Shown one piece after another: positions 10,801 to 19,127 of a DNA stretch of 64,000 nucleotides (the stretch's first letter is position 1; every line of letters starts with the position of its first letter). Position numbers and translations under genes: made by a program. Below the pieces are notes generated by a model. The model was not told the DNA's origin. It did no database searches and saw only the letters and a list, made by a program, of their open reading frames with translations. The stretch lies in the NCBI GenBank assembly GCA_002070945.1, contig MWEG01000121.1, positions 1 through 64,000 of the forward strand, given 5' to 3'. The DNA is from Lentisphaerae bacterium ADurb.Bin082. Lineage in GTDB: Bacteria; Verrucomicrobiota; Lentisphaeria; Oligosphaerales; Oligosphaeraceae.

Positions 10801-11015
10801 GAAAGAACGCATCTACGGCTCTGTATCCCATCCGCATTGACGTCCTTGACCCGGCTGGCAATGTCATGGACGGCAGCGGCCATGCCTGCGCCGTTGACGG
10901 GCAATTCCTCTTCCCAGTGGAGATGGCGCTCAACGACCAGCCCGGAAACTGGAAAGTCCGAGTCACAGAACTGGCCTCCGGCCAGCAAGTGGAACTGCCA
11001 TTCACAGTGCCGTGA
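7848..11015 (+). CDS. Large secreted protein, LamG-like domain plus GH42-like barrel
   Basis: This 1055-residue protein begins with a signal peptide (cleavage probably after LATAA-A, about residue 26). Residues ~30-240 look like a concanavalin/LamG-type sandwich ending in RFNGGIARVKL, which is typical of such domains. An immunoglobulin-like segment follows to ~345. Residues ~355-720 resemble a TIM-barrel hydrolase. The stretch from ~735 (QVAILHSFASCMF) to ~830 (FQAKGGIVIADE) resembles the Rossmann-like trimerisation domain of GH42 beta-galactosidases. I therefore suspect an exported polysaccharide-active enzyme, but catalytic glutamates were not assigned. It follows the lipoprotein gene by 78 bases and may be cotranscribed with it. 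Confidence 0.8.
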   Translation: MRPFYDMLRRVALLLPLLFTALATAAPKETLVAEWDFSRNAASVDGKFTGKFRGATKIVDGLLMMAPGWEDKGEGLILDKVYPELTPEEGFRLEITFQPRTEPRTEQPQQLLWDSKYLLAGNYKNVQGNHNGFAVALTSGGGDTFTPFVWLGLGTDTKVCAGQKVSLALGQQHTIVVDYNGASQLEISLDGVHNKTFSFTGGGSVAPAIRQAVIGDRCGSIHNRFNGGIARVKLTAYPTEPLTLTLPGRKAFVRGETPAALGLYVTNQSKTDLTSVTLLVKFGDTTAKLLPSRRIEVGALAAKSSRIVELPVETRLRPGKYPFTVTMISVGPQGESTLTSKQDFTIGPQLPPDSMPIVMWGGGSPLELVLDHGFTHDLGGFAATVRRSANLTDTALAAQRTLDEYVATGLRRASYYTLAHDPNLIEQFPRVRRDGSIVPRNAEASNPEYQAILGDVAEKTAQIIKDHPGCDAVLINSEVRDSTAPSFGKVEPAAFQAFAGYPIPDEVMGKAPPRYSRVKDFPLGRVISPDHPLLVYYRWFWKQGDGWNPVQTLVNNAYHKHIKRPFWTFFDPSVRVPPLWGSGGNVDYVSHWTYAYPDPIRTGCFTDELRAMADGCPGQDVMSMTQIICYRSATAPQSKNPDPTPAWALKEPEAKFISIPPDSLRASIWAKISRRVQGIMFHGSGSLWGTPSIGSYFTTNQETGVMMKKVLGEVVKPLGPTLKRIPERPPQVAILHSFASCMFAGRGTWGWHGWLADAHLMLQWANLSPAVIYEEKILRDGFGDLKVLCLFHCDVLTTPVFDAIREFQAKGGIVIADEFLVPGIVPDILVKAYTRPSEADKAKAELQALGLDLRRQLDPHYTAYTDASNPDLVTRVRTYGKADYLFVINDKRTYGDYLGPWKLTMEKGLPNSGTVTVRRGNTKAAYDLVAHRPVPFTCKRGVTTLDVDFTTNDGLAILLLDQPLPKLKAAWAADKTVQITMGSTRKNASTALYPIRIDVLDPAGNVMDGSGHACAVDGQFLFPVEMALNDQPGNWKVRVTELASGQQVELPFTVP

Positions 11016-11080
11016 GGCGATGCCAGCCAAAAATTTCTGGCGCAGAGGCTGAGAGACGAAAATCAGGAGAACGAAGAACT

Positions 11081-11722
11081 ATGTCAAAGAAAACATTTTT
11101 GCCGATTGTGTTATTTGGCCTGGGAGCAGCGGCGAGTTTTGGCCAAGATGCCACCATCAAGCTGCCGCCGCCGCAAAAGACCGGCGGCATGCCCTTGATG
11201 GAGGCTCTCAACGCACGCAAGTCAACACGGAAATTCATCAAAAACCGTCCAGTGTCAGACCAGGTTTTAAGTGATTTGCTGTGGGCGACCTGGGGATTTA
11301 ACCGCGAAGACAAGCGCACCGCGCCGACTGCGGTCAACGCCCAGGAGCTGGATGTCTACGTGCTGCGCGATGACGGTGTGTGGCTGTACGATGCCAGGCT
11401 CAATTCGCTGCTGCGCGTGTACCATGAGGACGTCCGCGCAGCCACTGTCATCGACGCCGTCCCCCAGCCATTCGCCGCCGATGCGCCCATCACCCTGGTC
11501 TATGTGAGCGACACGACCAAGTTGCCGCCCAAGATAGGCCGCCCCGAATGGAGCCTGATGAACACCGGCTTTCTGGCTCAAAACGCATATTTGTATTGCG
11601 CTTCAGTCGGCCTGGGCACAGTGGTGCGCGGCAGCTTCCCGCCCGCTGACTTGGCCAAAGCCATGCATTTGAAGGAAACGCAGACAATCACGCTCTGCCA
11701 ATGCATCGGCTGGCCAGAGTAA
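11081..11722 (+). CDS. SagB/ThcOx-like nitroreductase with signal peptide
   Basis: The 213-residue protein has an N-terminal export signal (MSKKTFLPIVLFGLGAAASF) followed by a nitroreductase-fold domain. The flavin-binding-type opening ARKSTRKFIKNRPVSD, the DLLWATWGFNR segment and the late NTGFLAQNAYLYCASVGLG region are typical of the SagB/ThcOx branch. These FMN enzymes oxidise or reduce small molecules or peptide azolines with NAD(P)H or oxygen. I chose ATG 11081 because AGGAGA lies upstream and it begins the signal peptide; an upstream in-frame ATG overlaps the previous gene. Export of a flavoenzyme is notable. The substrate is unknown, and no peptide-modification partners lie nearby. Confidence 0.88.
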   Translation: MSKKTFLPIVLFGLGAAASFGQDATIKLPPPQKTGGMPLMEALNARKSTRKFIKNRPVSDQVLSDLLWATWGFNREDKRTAPTAVNAQELDVYVLRDDGVWLYDARLNSLLRVYHEDVRAATVIDAVPQPFAADAPITLVYVSDTTKLPPKIGRPEWSLMNTGFLAQNAYLYCASVGLGTVVRGSFPPADLAKAMHLKETQTITLCQCIGWPE

Positions 11723-11880
11723 GGGCGAGGGTCTGAATGCTGAATGCTGAATGCTGAATGCTGAATGCTGCATGTTGAATGCTGAATGTTGAATGCTGAG
11801 TGCTGAGGCGCATTTGTCATTCGTTAGGGGCGAGGGGGGGGCGACCGTCCACTATGTCCACCATGTCCACCCCGTCCACA
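11723..11880. repeat. GAATGCTGAATG / GTCCAC composite intergenic repeat, copy 1
   Basis: The element runs GGGCGAG, then about ten tandem variants of the 7-mer TGAATGC, then TGAGGCGCATTTGTCATT, then CGTTAGGGGCGAG, then several GTCCAC/GTCCAT words. The same order of blocks occurs at 21423-21578 and, cut off by the window end, at 63925-64000. It lies between the nitroreductase and ClC genes. The 7-base period and lack of a unique spacer argue against CRISPR. No coding role is likely. Confidence 0.8.
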
Positions 11881-11961
11881 CGACCTGCGGAACCCGCTTG
11901 AACTACGTACGACGGCTTCCCTGGATGGCGTCTTTTTCATTACAACTATTTCTCTTGCTTA

Positions 11962-13782
11962 ATGTTACTGCCTCGAATCAAACATATTCACCGCCAGGTC
12001 ATGCTGCGCATGCAGCAGGCTTGGGGACGTCGACTGGATGCGCGCAGCCTGATCTTGGCTTTGGCCCTGCTCATTGGCGTGCTGGCGGCACTGGCAGCGA
12101 CGGTGCTGCATGAGTTGGTCGATCTGTTGAGCCGTTGGAGCCAGCAAGTCGTCGGGCCCTGGGAAGGTCGGCTATGGTGGCAAAACGTCCTGATGTTCAT
12201 TTTGCCGCTGATCGGCATAGCACTGTCCCTGCTGGTGCAGCGCCGTCTCGGCGGCGGACAGTATGCCAAAAGCCTCAGCCCGCTGATCCTGTCCCTGGAC
12301 CGCCGGCATACGCACATACCCCTGGTGGAGACGTTCAACCATATCCTGTCCAGCGGCCTGTCGGTCGGCTTAGGCGGCTCCGCCGGATTAGAGGCACCCA
12401 GCGTCCTGACTGGAGCGGCTATCGGCGCAAACTGCGGCCGAGTCTTTTATGTCGACAAAATGTTTCGGAATCTGCTGATCGGCTGCGGCTGCGCCGCTGC
12501 TATCTCGGCGATTTTTGACAGCCCGATCGCCAGCGTTCTTTTTGTGGTTGAAGTGCTGTTGCCGGAATTCAGCGTAGCCGGCTTAGTGCCCCTACTGCTG
12601 TCGAGCGCAATAGCGACGGTTATCGCCCGCTTGCTGATCGGCCACAGTCCCTTTGCCCTGGCCACCAATCTGCCCTGGCAGGCAGGCAATGTCCCGTATG
12701 TCTTTCTCTGTGGATTCTTCTGCGCACTGGTCGGCGTTTTCATCATCCGCAGCACGTATCGGATTGGCGGGCTGCTGCATAAGCATTTCACCAATCCATG
12801 GGCGCGGCTGCTCGCGGGGGGCAGCGTGTTGTGCGTCATCCTAATGGTGTTTCCGTCGCTGCGCGGCAAGGGCTATGTCCAAATCAGCCAGCTGCTGGCC
12901 GGCGACACCAGCGGCCTGTTCGAACCCAATCCACTCCTGGACAGGCTGCCGTTCCCGGTCATGCTGCCAGCCCTGATTGTCGCCGTCAGCATCTTTGGCA
13001 AGGCAGTGGCGTCGGCTTTGACCATAGAATCCGGCGGTGACGGCGGCATTTTCGCGCCATCGCTTTTCATTGGCGCTTTCACCGGTTTTGCGTTTGCTCG
13101 GCTCCTCAATATGACCAAGCTGACCGCCCTCCCGGAAAGCAATTTTGCGGTACTCGGCATGTGTGGGGTGTTTACCGCAGTCATGCGAGCGCCGCTGACC
13201 GGCATTTTCCTGGTGGCGGAAATCACCGGCGGCTACCTCCTGCTGGTGCCCTTGATGATCGTCTCGGCGATGTCCTGGATAGTGGCGCGGCAGTTTGAAC
13301 AACATTCCATCTACCGCAAAAGCCTGGCCGAAAGTCATCTCCTGGACAAGGATCGCGACGAGATGGTGCTGCGCCGGATTCCGGTTCGCGATTGCCTGCG
13401 CACAAGCTTCCGGGCGCTGCTGCCGACCCACTCGATCGATGACCTAATCAACATTGTTGAAAATGACGAACGGCATGATGAAGTCTTTGCCGTACTCAGG
13501 CCGGATGACTCGCTGGCCGGCATCCTGCACATAGAAAAAGTGCTGCTGGCCATGCTGAACCAGAACGTCCACCGCATCATGCTGGTTGACGACTTGATGG
13601 AGCCGCCGCTGGGCGCTTTGCACGAACATGACGACCTGGCCAAGGCGATGCGCAATTTCGACACCTACAACCTGAAACACCTCCCTGTGCTGGATGGCAA
13701 CGGCAGGCTGGCCGGTTTCCTGGCTCGGGAAGATGTCTTTAACCATTATCGCAAAATGCTGCAAACCAACGACGACCTGTAG
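11962..13782 (+). CDS. ClC-family chloride channel/transporter with two CBS domains
   Basis: The 606-residue membrane protein shows the three ClC signature regions: GLGGSAGLEAPSV (equivalent of GxxGREGP, with the gating glutamate present), GGDGGIFAPSLFIGA, and the downstream PLTGIFLVAEITGGY. It has about ten or more hydrophobic helices in the first ~450 residues and two CBS domains in the last ~150, ending in LPVLDGNGRLAGFLARED. ClC proteins move chloride or other anions across the membrane, often exchanging protons, and CBS domains sense nucleotides. There is no strong ribosome site before 11962; an ATG at 12001 is an alternative start. The preceding region contains repeat copy 1. Confidence 0.93.
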   Translation: MLLPRIKHIHRQVMLRMQQAWGRRLDARSLILALALLIGVLAALAATVLHELVDLLSRWSQQVVGPWEGRLWWQNVLMFILPLIGIALSLLVQRRLGGGQYAKSLSPLILSLDRRHTHIPLVETFNHILSSGLSVGLGGSAGLEAPSVLTGAAIGANCGRVFYVDKMFRNLLIGCGCAAAISAIFDSPIASVLFVVEVLLPEFSVAGLVPLLLSSAIATVIARLLIGHSPFALATNLPWQAGNVPYVFLCGFFCALVGVFIIRSTYRIGGLLHKHFTNPWARLLAGGSVLCVILMVFPSLRGKGYVQISQLLAGDTSGLFEPNPLLDRLPFPVMLPALIVAVSIFGKAVASALTIESGGDGGIFAPSLFIGAFTGFAFARLLNMTKLTALPESNFAVLGMCGVFTAVMRAPLTGIFLVAEITGGYLLLVPLMIVSAMSWIVARQFEQHSIYRKSLAESHLLDKDRDEMVLRRIPVRDCLRTSFRALLPTHSIDDLINIVENDERHDEVFAVLRPDDSLAGILHIEKVLLAMLNQNVHRIMLVDDLMEPPLGALHEHDDLAKAMRNFDTYNLKHLPVLDGNGRLAGFLAREDVFNHYRKMLQTNDDL

Positions 13783-13798
13783 GTCCGGAGAATAAACT

Positions 13799-15073
13799 AT
13801 GCGCAATAATATGCTGTCCAAGGCAATAGCGCCGTTCCTTTTAATGCTCGCCATGTTCGGCTACGGCGACGATGACTTGAAGCGTCTTGGGGACTTGTTG
13901 CGACCGTATGCCGCGCAGGACTATTGGCAAACGCAACCAGCACCGCCGCCGTTGACCAGAACAGTCCTGGTTCGCTCAATTGAAGCAGCCCGGGCGTATT
14001 ATCTCAATCAACAAAAGTCGGATGGCTCCTTCATCTACGGCAAGGACATGGCCAGTGACGAAGTTTATGAGGACGACAACCAAGTCCGGCAGGCCGGCGC
14101 CCTGTGGGGGCTGGCCAGCCTGAACCGCGACCGCGGCAACGAGCCAACCCGGCGAGGAGTAATTCTCGGACTCGACTTCTTCGCACGCTGCATGACTGTC
14201 CTACCGACCGGTGAATCGACCGTGGTCTACCCCGGCGAGGAGAACATCAAGACCGGCACCGTCGCCTTGTACTGCCTCAGCCTGATCGAATTCCTCCGCG
14301 GCCAAGGCATCTCGCTGCCCAAGGAGGTCAAAGACCGATACCAGACTTATCTCGACTTGAACATCACGTACTTGCAATCCATGGAAATGCCGGACGGTTC
14401 CTGGGCCCGGTCGTACGATGCGCCGAGCGGTTTTCGGGAAACTATCGCCAGCCCGTATTATGACGGCGAGGCGCTGCTGGCCTACTGCAAGGCCGCACGC
14501 TATCTTGGTCGGACGGATTTGCTGCCCAGAATCGAATACGCCCTGCCGCGCCTGATCGCCAAGTACACGGTCGTCTGCTGGCGGCCAGGCGGCGACACAA
14601 AATTGACTAAGGGATTTTACCAGTGGGGATGCATGGCCAGCGCCGAATACCTGGAGGCCGGCTGGACAACGCATGCCGACCTGGCGGCTGACGCAGCCCT
14701 GGCCATGTCCTGGTGGCTGCTGTATGACAACCAGCTCGAATACCGGCAAGGCAACACCGCGTATGCTGTCGAGGGGCTGGTCGGCGCGTGGCGCGTTGCC
14801 AAGGTACGCCAGGACACCAAAAGCATGGCCGTGCTCCAGGAGACTGCGGAACGCATCACCAACCAGCTGATTACCTTGCAATACGGCGGCCCCTACCAGG
14901 ATTTCAATCCCTTGCTGAAATCACTGCGGCGAGTGCAGCCCGAGTCGTTCGGAGGCATCAGCGCGTCACGCGATTCCGCCGTCGTCCGCATTGACGTGCA
15001 ACAGCATCAAACCCATGCCATGCTGATGATCCTCAACTGCTTTTTTACCGAGACGCCGGCCGACTCAAAGTAA
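13799..15073 (+). CDS. Exported alpha/alpha-barrel protein of unknown function
   Basis: The 424-residue protein has a hydrophobic N-terminus (LSKAIAPFLLMLAMFGYG) consistent with export. The rest is repeated helical pairs with motifs such as YLNQQKSDGSFIYG, QAGALWGLASLNRD, MEMPDGSWARSYD and YDGEALLAYCKAARYL. These recall the alpha/alpha-toroid of terpene cyclases, prenyltransferases and GH88/105-like hydrolases. The Q-x-x-D-G-S-F/W pattern is especially like the QW-type repeats of the cyclase fold. No catalytic signature is clear. GGAG before the ATG supports the start. It begins 16 bases after the ClC gene and may be cotranscribed. Its last 9 bases overlap the convergent DUF1667 gene. Confidence 0.75.
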   Translation: MRNNMLSKAIAPFLLMLAMFGYGDDDLKRLGDLLRPYAAQDYWQTQPAPPPLTRTVLVRSIEAARAYYLNQQKSDGSFIYGKDMASDEVYEDDNQVRQAGALWGLASLNRDRGNEPTRRGVILGLDFFARCMTVLPTGESTVVYPGEENIKTGTVALYCLSLIEFLRGQGISLPKEVKDRYQTYLDLNITYLQSMEMPDGSWARSYDAPSGFRETIASPYYDGEALLAYCKAARYLGRTDLLPRIEYALPRLIAKYTVVCWRPGGDTKLTKGFYQWGCMASAEYLEAGWTTHADLAADAALAMSWWLLYDNQLEYRQGNTAYAVEGLVGAWRVAKVRQDTKSMAVLQETAERITNQLITLQYGGPYQDFNPLLKSLRRVQPESFGGISASRDSAVVRIDVQQHQTHAMLMILNCFFTETPADSK

Positions 15074-15427
15074 GTCGCGGGTGGCGATGACGTCAACGCC
15101 AACGCCGACGACATCGGGGATGATGACGTCGCCGATGCGAATGGGCAGTGTTGGCCGAGCAGCAGCGATGGCGCACAGACAGTCCATGATCCTGTCTTTC
15201 GGAATCGGCCGTTCGGTTCTGACGCTCAGCGGCGGCGTCCGCCCCGGAATCGGAATCAACGCCGTGACCATGCGCTCCGGATGCACGCACTCCTGCCGGG
15301 CGTAAGACAAGCCCCTCGGGCATTCATTGCCGGTGACGGCCACGACCTGGCCGTCGGCAAGAGACACTTCCAGGCTACAGCCCAGCGGACAGCTGATGCA
15401 GGTGATTTCACGTTTCGTGGTAGTCAT
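15065..15427 (-). CDS. DUF1667 iron-sulfur-type small protein
   Basis: I start this at ATG 15427, giving 120 residues beginning MTTTKREITCISCPLGCSLEV; longer in-frame extensions run into the upstream gene. The C-x-x-C-P-x-G-C motif near residue 10 and NECPRGLSYARQE with a following ECVHPERMVTA are the marks of DUF1667 proteins, which are usually encoded beside GlpA-like and FAD oxidoreductase genes, as here. The four cysteines suggest an Fe-S cluster. The reaction is not established. It is the last gene of a three-gene minus-strand operon. Its 3' end overlaps the convergent plus-strand gene by 9 bases. Confidence 0.88.
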   Translation of the reverse strand: MTTTKREITCISCPLGCSLEVSLADGQVVAVTGNECPRGLSYARQECVHPERMVTALIPIPGRTPPLSVRTERPIPKDRIMDCLCAIAAARPTLPIRIGDVIIPDVVGVGVDVIATRDLL

Positions 15428-15495
15428 GGTAATCAGAGAAAAAGTTGGGCTTGAATAAAGTGCCCCAAGGCGCCGCCAGGAAGCGCGGCAAGGCA

Positions 15496-16773
15496 TTATG
15501 AATTTTCGCAGCGGATGCACAGTTCGCGAACCGGCTTGGCAGCAGCGAAAAAATCAGGCTTGATAGACAATTCGACCATTTCCCCAGGCGTGAGGATGCG
15601 CTTCTTGACCCGATGCACTGGAACGCCGTCGGCCTCAACCACTAGCACGGCGTTCCTACGGACGCTTGACGGTCGGAACATCAGCTTGACCGGCGTGGTC
15701 GTCAGCGTCTCCGAGTTAATGCGCTGAGGGACAATGCCGCGGACTCCGTCGCCAGCGCGGACAGCGACGGCCGACTCAGCCGCGACCAGGCTGCGGCCGA
15801 CAGCTGCTAGAGCCGCTTGGCGGCCGGCTTCGGCAGCCTCTACGGAAACATGGTCGACGAGATCATGGACGTGCAGGACATTGCCGCAGGCAAAGATGCC
15901 TGGCACACTCGTCTGCAAGCGGTTGTCGACTACTGGCCCGCCAGTGGTAGCGTCCAAGTCCACGCCTGCATTGCGGGACAATTCATTTTCCGGGATAAGG
16001 CCGACGGAGAGCAGCAGCGTATCGCACGGGATATGGCGTTCTGAGCCGGGGATCGGGCTCAGGTCAGCATCAACCTTGCTGATGGTGACGCCGGTCAGCC
16101 GCCCCTTGCCATGAATAGCAGTGACCGTATGGCTGAGCATAAGCGGAATGTCGAAGTCATCCAGGCACTGGACGATGTTGCGCTTCAAGCCGCTGGAATA
16201 CGGCATCAGCTCGACCACGGCCTCGACCTTAATGCCGGCGAAGGTCAAGCGGCGGGCCATAATCAGGCCAATGTCGCCTGAGCCGAGGATGACGACGCGC
16301 CGACCAGGCAAGTAGCCGTCGAGATTGACAAAGCGCTGGGCTGTTCCGGCGCTGTAGATGCCGGAGCTGCGGGCGCCGGGAATGCCGAGTGCGCCCCGGG
16401 GACGCTCCCGGCAACCCATGGCCAGGACGATAGCCCCAGCCTGGAATCGCTGCAAGCCGTGCGCCGCGCTGACGCATGTCACCAGGCGGTCGCTCGTGAT
16501 GTCAATGACCATCGTGTCGCACTGGGACGGAATGCCCTGCGCGTGAACTTCGGCGATATAGCGAGCCGCGTACTCGGGTCCAGTCAGCTCTTCTTTGAAA
16601 ATGTGCAGGCCAAAGCCGGTGTGGATGCATTGGCGAAGGATGCCGCCCAGCTCGTTTTCGCGTTCCAGGATGAGAATGTCATCAGCGCCAGCCGCCTTGG
16701 CTGCAAGCGCAGCGGCCAGCCCGGCCGGACCGCCGCCGATGATCAACACGTCAATGGGAATGATGGCGTTCAT
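15496..16773 (-). CDS. FAD/NAD(P)-dependent oxidoreductase, partner of GlpA-like protein
   Basis: The 425-residue protein has an FAD-binding Rossmann motif at its start (VLIIGGGPAGLAAALAAK), a second dinucleotide-binding GSGDIG around residue 180, and the VPGIFACGNVLHVHDLVDHVS stretch common in pyridine nucleotide-disulphide oxidoreductase relatives. The extreme C-terminus (ELCIRCENS) carries a CxxC. Such proteins pair with GlpA-like dehydrogenases and DUF1667 proteins, probably passing electrons from substrate oxidation. Its ATG overlaps the stop of the upstream gene by 4 bases (ATGA), so translation is likely coupled. No quinone-reducing GlpC or transporter gene is adjacent, so the electron acceptor is open. 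Confidence 0.9.
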   Translation of the reverse strand: MNAIIPIDVLIIGGGPAGLAAALAAKAAGADDILILERENELGGILRQCIHTGFGLHIFKEELTGPEYAARYIAEVHAQGIPSQCDTMVIDITSDRLVTCVSAAHGLQRFQAGAIVLAMGCRERPRGALGIPGARSSGIYSAGTAQRFVNLDGYLPGRRVVILGSGDIGLIMARRLTFAGIKVEAVVELMPYSSGLKRNIVQCLDDFDIPLMLSHTVTAIHGKGRLTGVTISKVDADLSPIPGSERHIPCDTLLLSVGLIPENELSRNAGVDLDATTGGPVVDNRLQTSVPGIFACGNVLHVHDLVDHVSVEAAEAGRQAALAAVGRSLVAAESAVAVRAGDGVRGIVPQRINSETLTTTPVKLMFRPSSVRRNAVLVVEADGVPVHRVKKRILTPGEMVELSIKPDFFAAAKPVRELCIRCENS

Positions 16774-18227
16774 GCCTCAGCCTCCCTTTCCCTGGACACT
16801 GCCTCGAGCTTCGCGGTGAGGATAATGGAATTGCCGCCGTTCTTGGTGATCTGCAACGGCGAGACCCCGAGTTCCTCGCTGAGAATGGCTACGACCCTGG
16901 GCATGCAGAATCCCCCTTGGCAACGGCCCATGCCAGCCCGTGTGCGGCGCTTGACGCCGTCAACGCTGCGGGCGCCCACAGGGCGGCGAATGCAATCGCG
17001 GATTTCGGCTTCGGTGACTTGTTCGCAGCGGCAGATGATGCGTCCGTAGGCTGGATTCTCCGCAATGGCCGCCGCCCGCTCCGCCATCGTCATGGTGCGA
17101 AACCGCCGCACTGGCGGCCGACAAGGCTGGAACTCGGCGTTAGGGCTGGCGTGCAAGTACTCCGCAATGGCGGCTGACAGCTCGCGAGCAATGGCTGGCG
17201 CCGCAGTCAAGCCAGGCGATTCGATGCCAGCAGCATTGAAGAAGCCCGGCGCACCAGGCGCCTCTCCAAGCACGAAGTCATGGCGAACCAAATGAGCGCG
17301 GTTGCCGGCAAAGTTGGTGATCAGCGCCCGGCGCGGCAAGGCCGGCCAGATGCGGCTGGCCGCCTGGTACACGTATTCCAGGCCAGCGCGGGTGGTGGTG
17401 TTGTCGTCGCGGTCGTCAATGTCCTCGGCATTCGGCCCCACGATGATGGTGCCGTCAACGGTCGGGGACACCAGCACACCTTTGCCCATTTTTCCTGGCA
17501 GCTGAAAAATCGTGGAGCGAAAAGCCCCGTCAAAGCTCTTGTCAATCATCCAATATTCGCCCCGGCGGGGAATGATGCGCATAGTGTCGGTGCTGACCTG
17601 GTTGTTGAAAATGTCAGCATACAAGCCAGCGGCATTGACCACTGCAGCGCAGTCGAAATCGCCCTGCCCAGTGCAGACAGTCCAGCCGCTGGCATTCCTT
17701 TTGACCTGGACAGCCTTGGTGTTGAGAAAGACGTCGACGCCGTTGATCGCAGCATTTTCAGCCAGGCCGACGGTCAATTCATACGGGCAGACGATGCCGC
17801 CGGTGGGCGCGAACAGGGCGGCCACAGCCTCCGGGTTGAGGTTAGGCTCGCGGCGCAGCAATTCGTCACGGTCAATCAGGCGCATGCCTGGCACGCCATT
17901 GGCGAGGCCGTCCTGGTAAACGCTTTCCAGCGCTGGCAGCTCATCCTCGTCAAATGCGACAGTGAGGGAACCGCAACGCTGAAACGTTATGTCCAGTTCC
18001 TGGCACAGCTGGTCGTAGAGCTGATTGCCGACGACGTTGAGGCGGGCCATGTCGGTGCCCGGCTTGGCGCTGTGCCCAGGGTGGACGATGGCGCTGTTGG
18101 CCTTGCTGGCGCCAGCGCCGACGTCGTCGCTGCGCTCGCACAGCGCCACCTTGAGACGCCATCGCTTCAGTTCCCTGGCGATGGCGCAACCGATGACGCC
18201 GCCGCCAATGATGACTATGTCGTACAT
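16770..18227 (-). CDS. GlpA-like glycerol-3-phosphate dehydrogenase with BFD-like [2Fe-2S] domain
   Basis: The 485-residue protein has an N-terminal FAD site (IVIIGGGVIGCAIAREL), a DAO-type oxidase/dehydrogenase body and a C-terminal BFD-like cluster domain with IICRCEQVTEAEI and GRCQGGFCMPRV, supplying the C-x-C and C-x4-C ligands. This is the architecture of anaerobic glycerol-3-phosphate dehydrogenase subunit A and related 2-hydroxyacid or amine dehydrogenases. It heads a three-gene operon with an FAD oxidoreductase and a DUF1667 protein. Glycerol-3-phosphate oxidation is the most likely role, but no glycerol kinase or facilitator lies nearby, so the substrate is inferred. AGGGG upstream supports the start. 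Confidence 0.88.
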   Translation of the reverse strand: MYDIVIIGGGVIGCAIARELKRWRLKVALCERSDDVGAGASKANSAIVHPGHSAKPGTDMARLNVVGNQLYDQLCQELDITFQRCGSLTVAFDEDELPALESVYQDGLANGVPGMRLIDRDELLRREPNLNPEAVAALFAPTGGIVCPYELTVGLAENAAINGVDVFLNTKAVQVKRNASGWTVCTGQGDFDCAAVVNAAGLYADIFNNQVSTDTMRIIPRRGEYWMIDKSFDGAFRSTIFQLPGKMGKGVLVSPTVDGTIIVGPNAEDIDDRDDNTTTRAGLEYVYQAASRIWPALPRRALITNFAGNRAHLVRHDFVLGEAPGAPGFFNAAGIESPGLTAAPAIARELSAAIAEYLHASPNAEFQPCRPPVRRFRTMTMAERAAAIAENPAYGRIICRCEQVTEAEIRDCIRRPVGARSVDGVKRRTRAGMGRCQGGFCMPRVVAILSEELGVSPLQITKNGGNSIILTAKLEAVSREREAEA

Positions 18228-18601
18228 AATACGCCCCTGCCCTGCCCTACTCTGCCATCGCCTTGCTGACTTTATTCAATACAAAAAACGGCCTGGCCGA
18301 GAAATCGAAAGAACCACTCGTAGACACACTACTTCTAAAGTGCATCGGCGAGGCAGGCTCTCTGTTTCTCGGCCAGACCGTTTGCCGTCGTTAAACATGC
18401 AAGACTAATGTACTGTGCTTCTAATGGAAGGCAAACCAAAAGGAATGTTTTTTACCAAGTTATTGGCGAAGTGCCGCGACATCCGAAGAAATAATTCAAA
18501 ACAGATAGTATACTATAAACGTGATCTTAGACAATGGCGCGGCTGAATTGCTGCCCCATATCTGCCAATTTATCATTTTCATTGCACCTGATTGAACTCG
18601 T
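18228..18601. other. Divergent intergenic region with hairpin and AT palindrome
   Basis: This 374-base gap separates the leftward glpA-like operon from the rightward membrane protein gene. No coding frame is convincing. It holds a long inverted repeat (18286-18383, listed separately) and a perfect 12-base palindrome ATAGTATACTAT at 18505-18516, about 85 bases before the 18602 start, which may be a promoter or operator element. Promoters for both flanking genes should lie here. Confidence 0.5.
18286..18383. repeat. Inverted repeat, 19-base arms with 60-base loop
   Basis: The left arm 18286-18304 (AAACGGCCTGGCCGAGAAA) and right arm 18365-18383 are complementary at 18 of 19 positions; the one mismatch would be a G-U pair in RNA. 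The loop is 60 bases. It lies upstream of the glpA-like operon on the minus strand. It could be a structured leader, a protein-binding site or the remnant of a small mobile element. It has no U-tract, so a simple terminator is unlikely. Confidence 0.6.
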
Positions 18602-19127
18602 ATGACTTCTGTTGATGATCACCACTCGCCGCCGCCAAAGCGTTCGCAAGGCTTTGCCTCTGCGATTGGACTGCTTTGGCTGTGCTTGGCTGGCGGCACG
18701 TTTCTCGGCTTGCTGCCGAGCGGCGTTGACGACACCATCTCCTTCCTGCTGCCCATCAGCCTGACGTTAGCTGGCGTGTCCATCCTTGGCCTGACCAGCC
18801 TGTGCATCTGGGGACTGCTGTTTACGATTCCCGGTTATTTTCTGGCAGCAACCTGGCTGCGTCGCCGTGCGTACTGGACGCTTCCACCGCTGGTGCTGGG
18901 CCAAGCCGCTGTCACCGCTCTGCAACAAGCCTTGGCAGGCGTCGCACCCTGGCGAGAAACCGCAATGCTGCTAGTCATCCTGGCAGGGCTGCTGACAGTC
19001 TTCCTGGCCTGCGACCGCCAGAGCCGGACGCAGAACCTCCTTTCCCATAAATTCCGCCTCCTTCGTCGCTGGCTGCGGCGGCTGAAACGTCGAGACAACC
19101 CCACCCCTAACGGCATCGAGACCCGCC

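Noticed and set aside
9204-11030. 608-codon minus-strand frame
   Set aside because: It is antisense to the 7848-11015 gene and has no recognisable domain; it is a shadow of high-GC coding sequence.
11731-11810. Possible CRISPR array in the GAATGC repeats
   Set aside because: The unit is only 7 bases with no unique spacers, and no cas genes are present.
17280-18269. 329-codon plus-strand frame
   Set aside because: It is antisense to the GlpA-like gene and has no features of its own.
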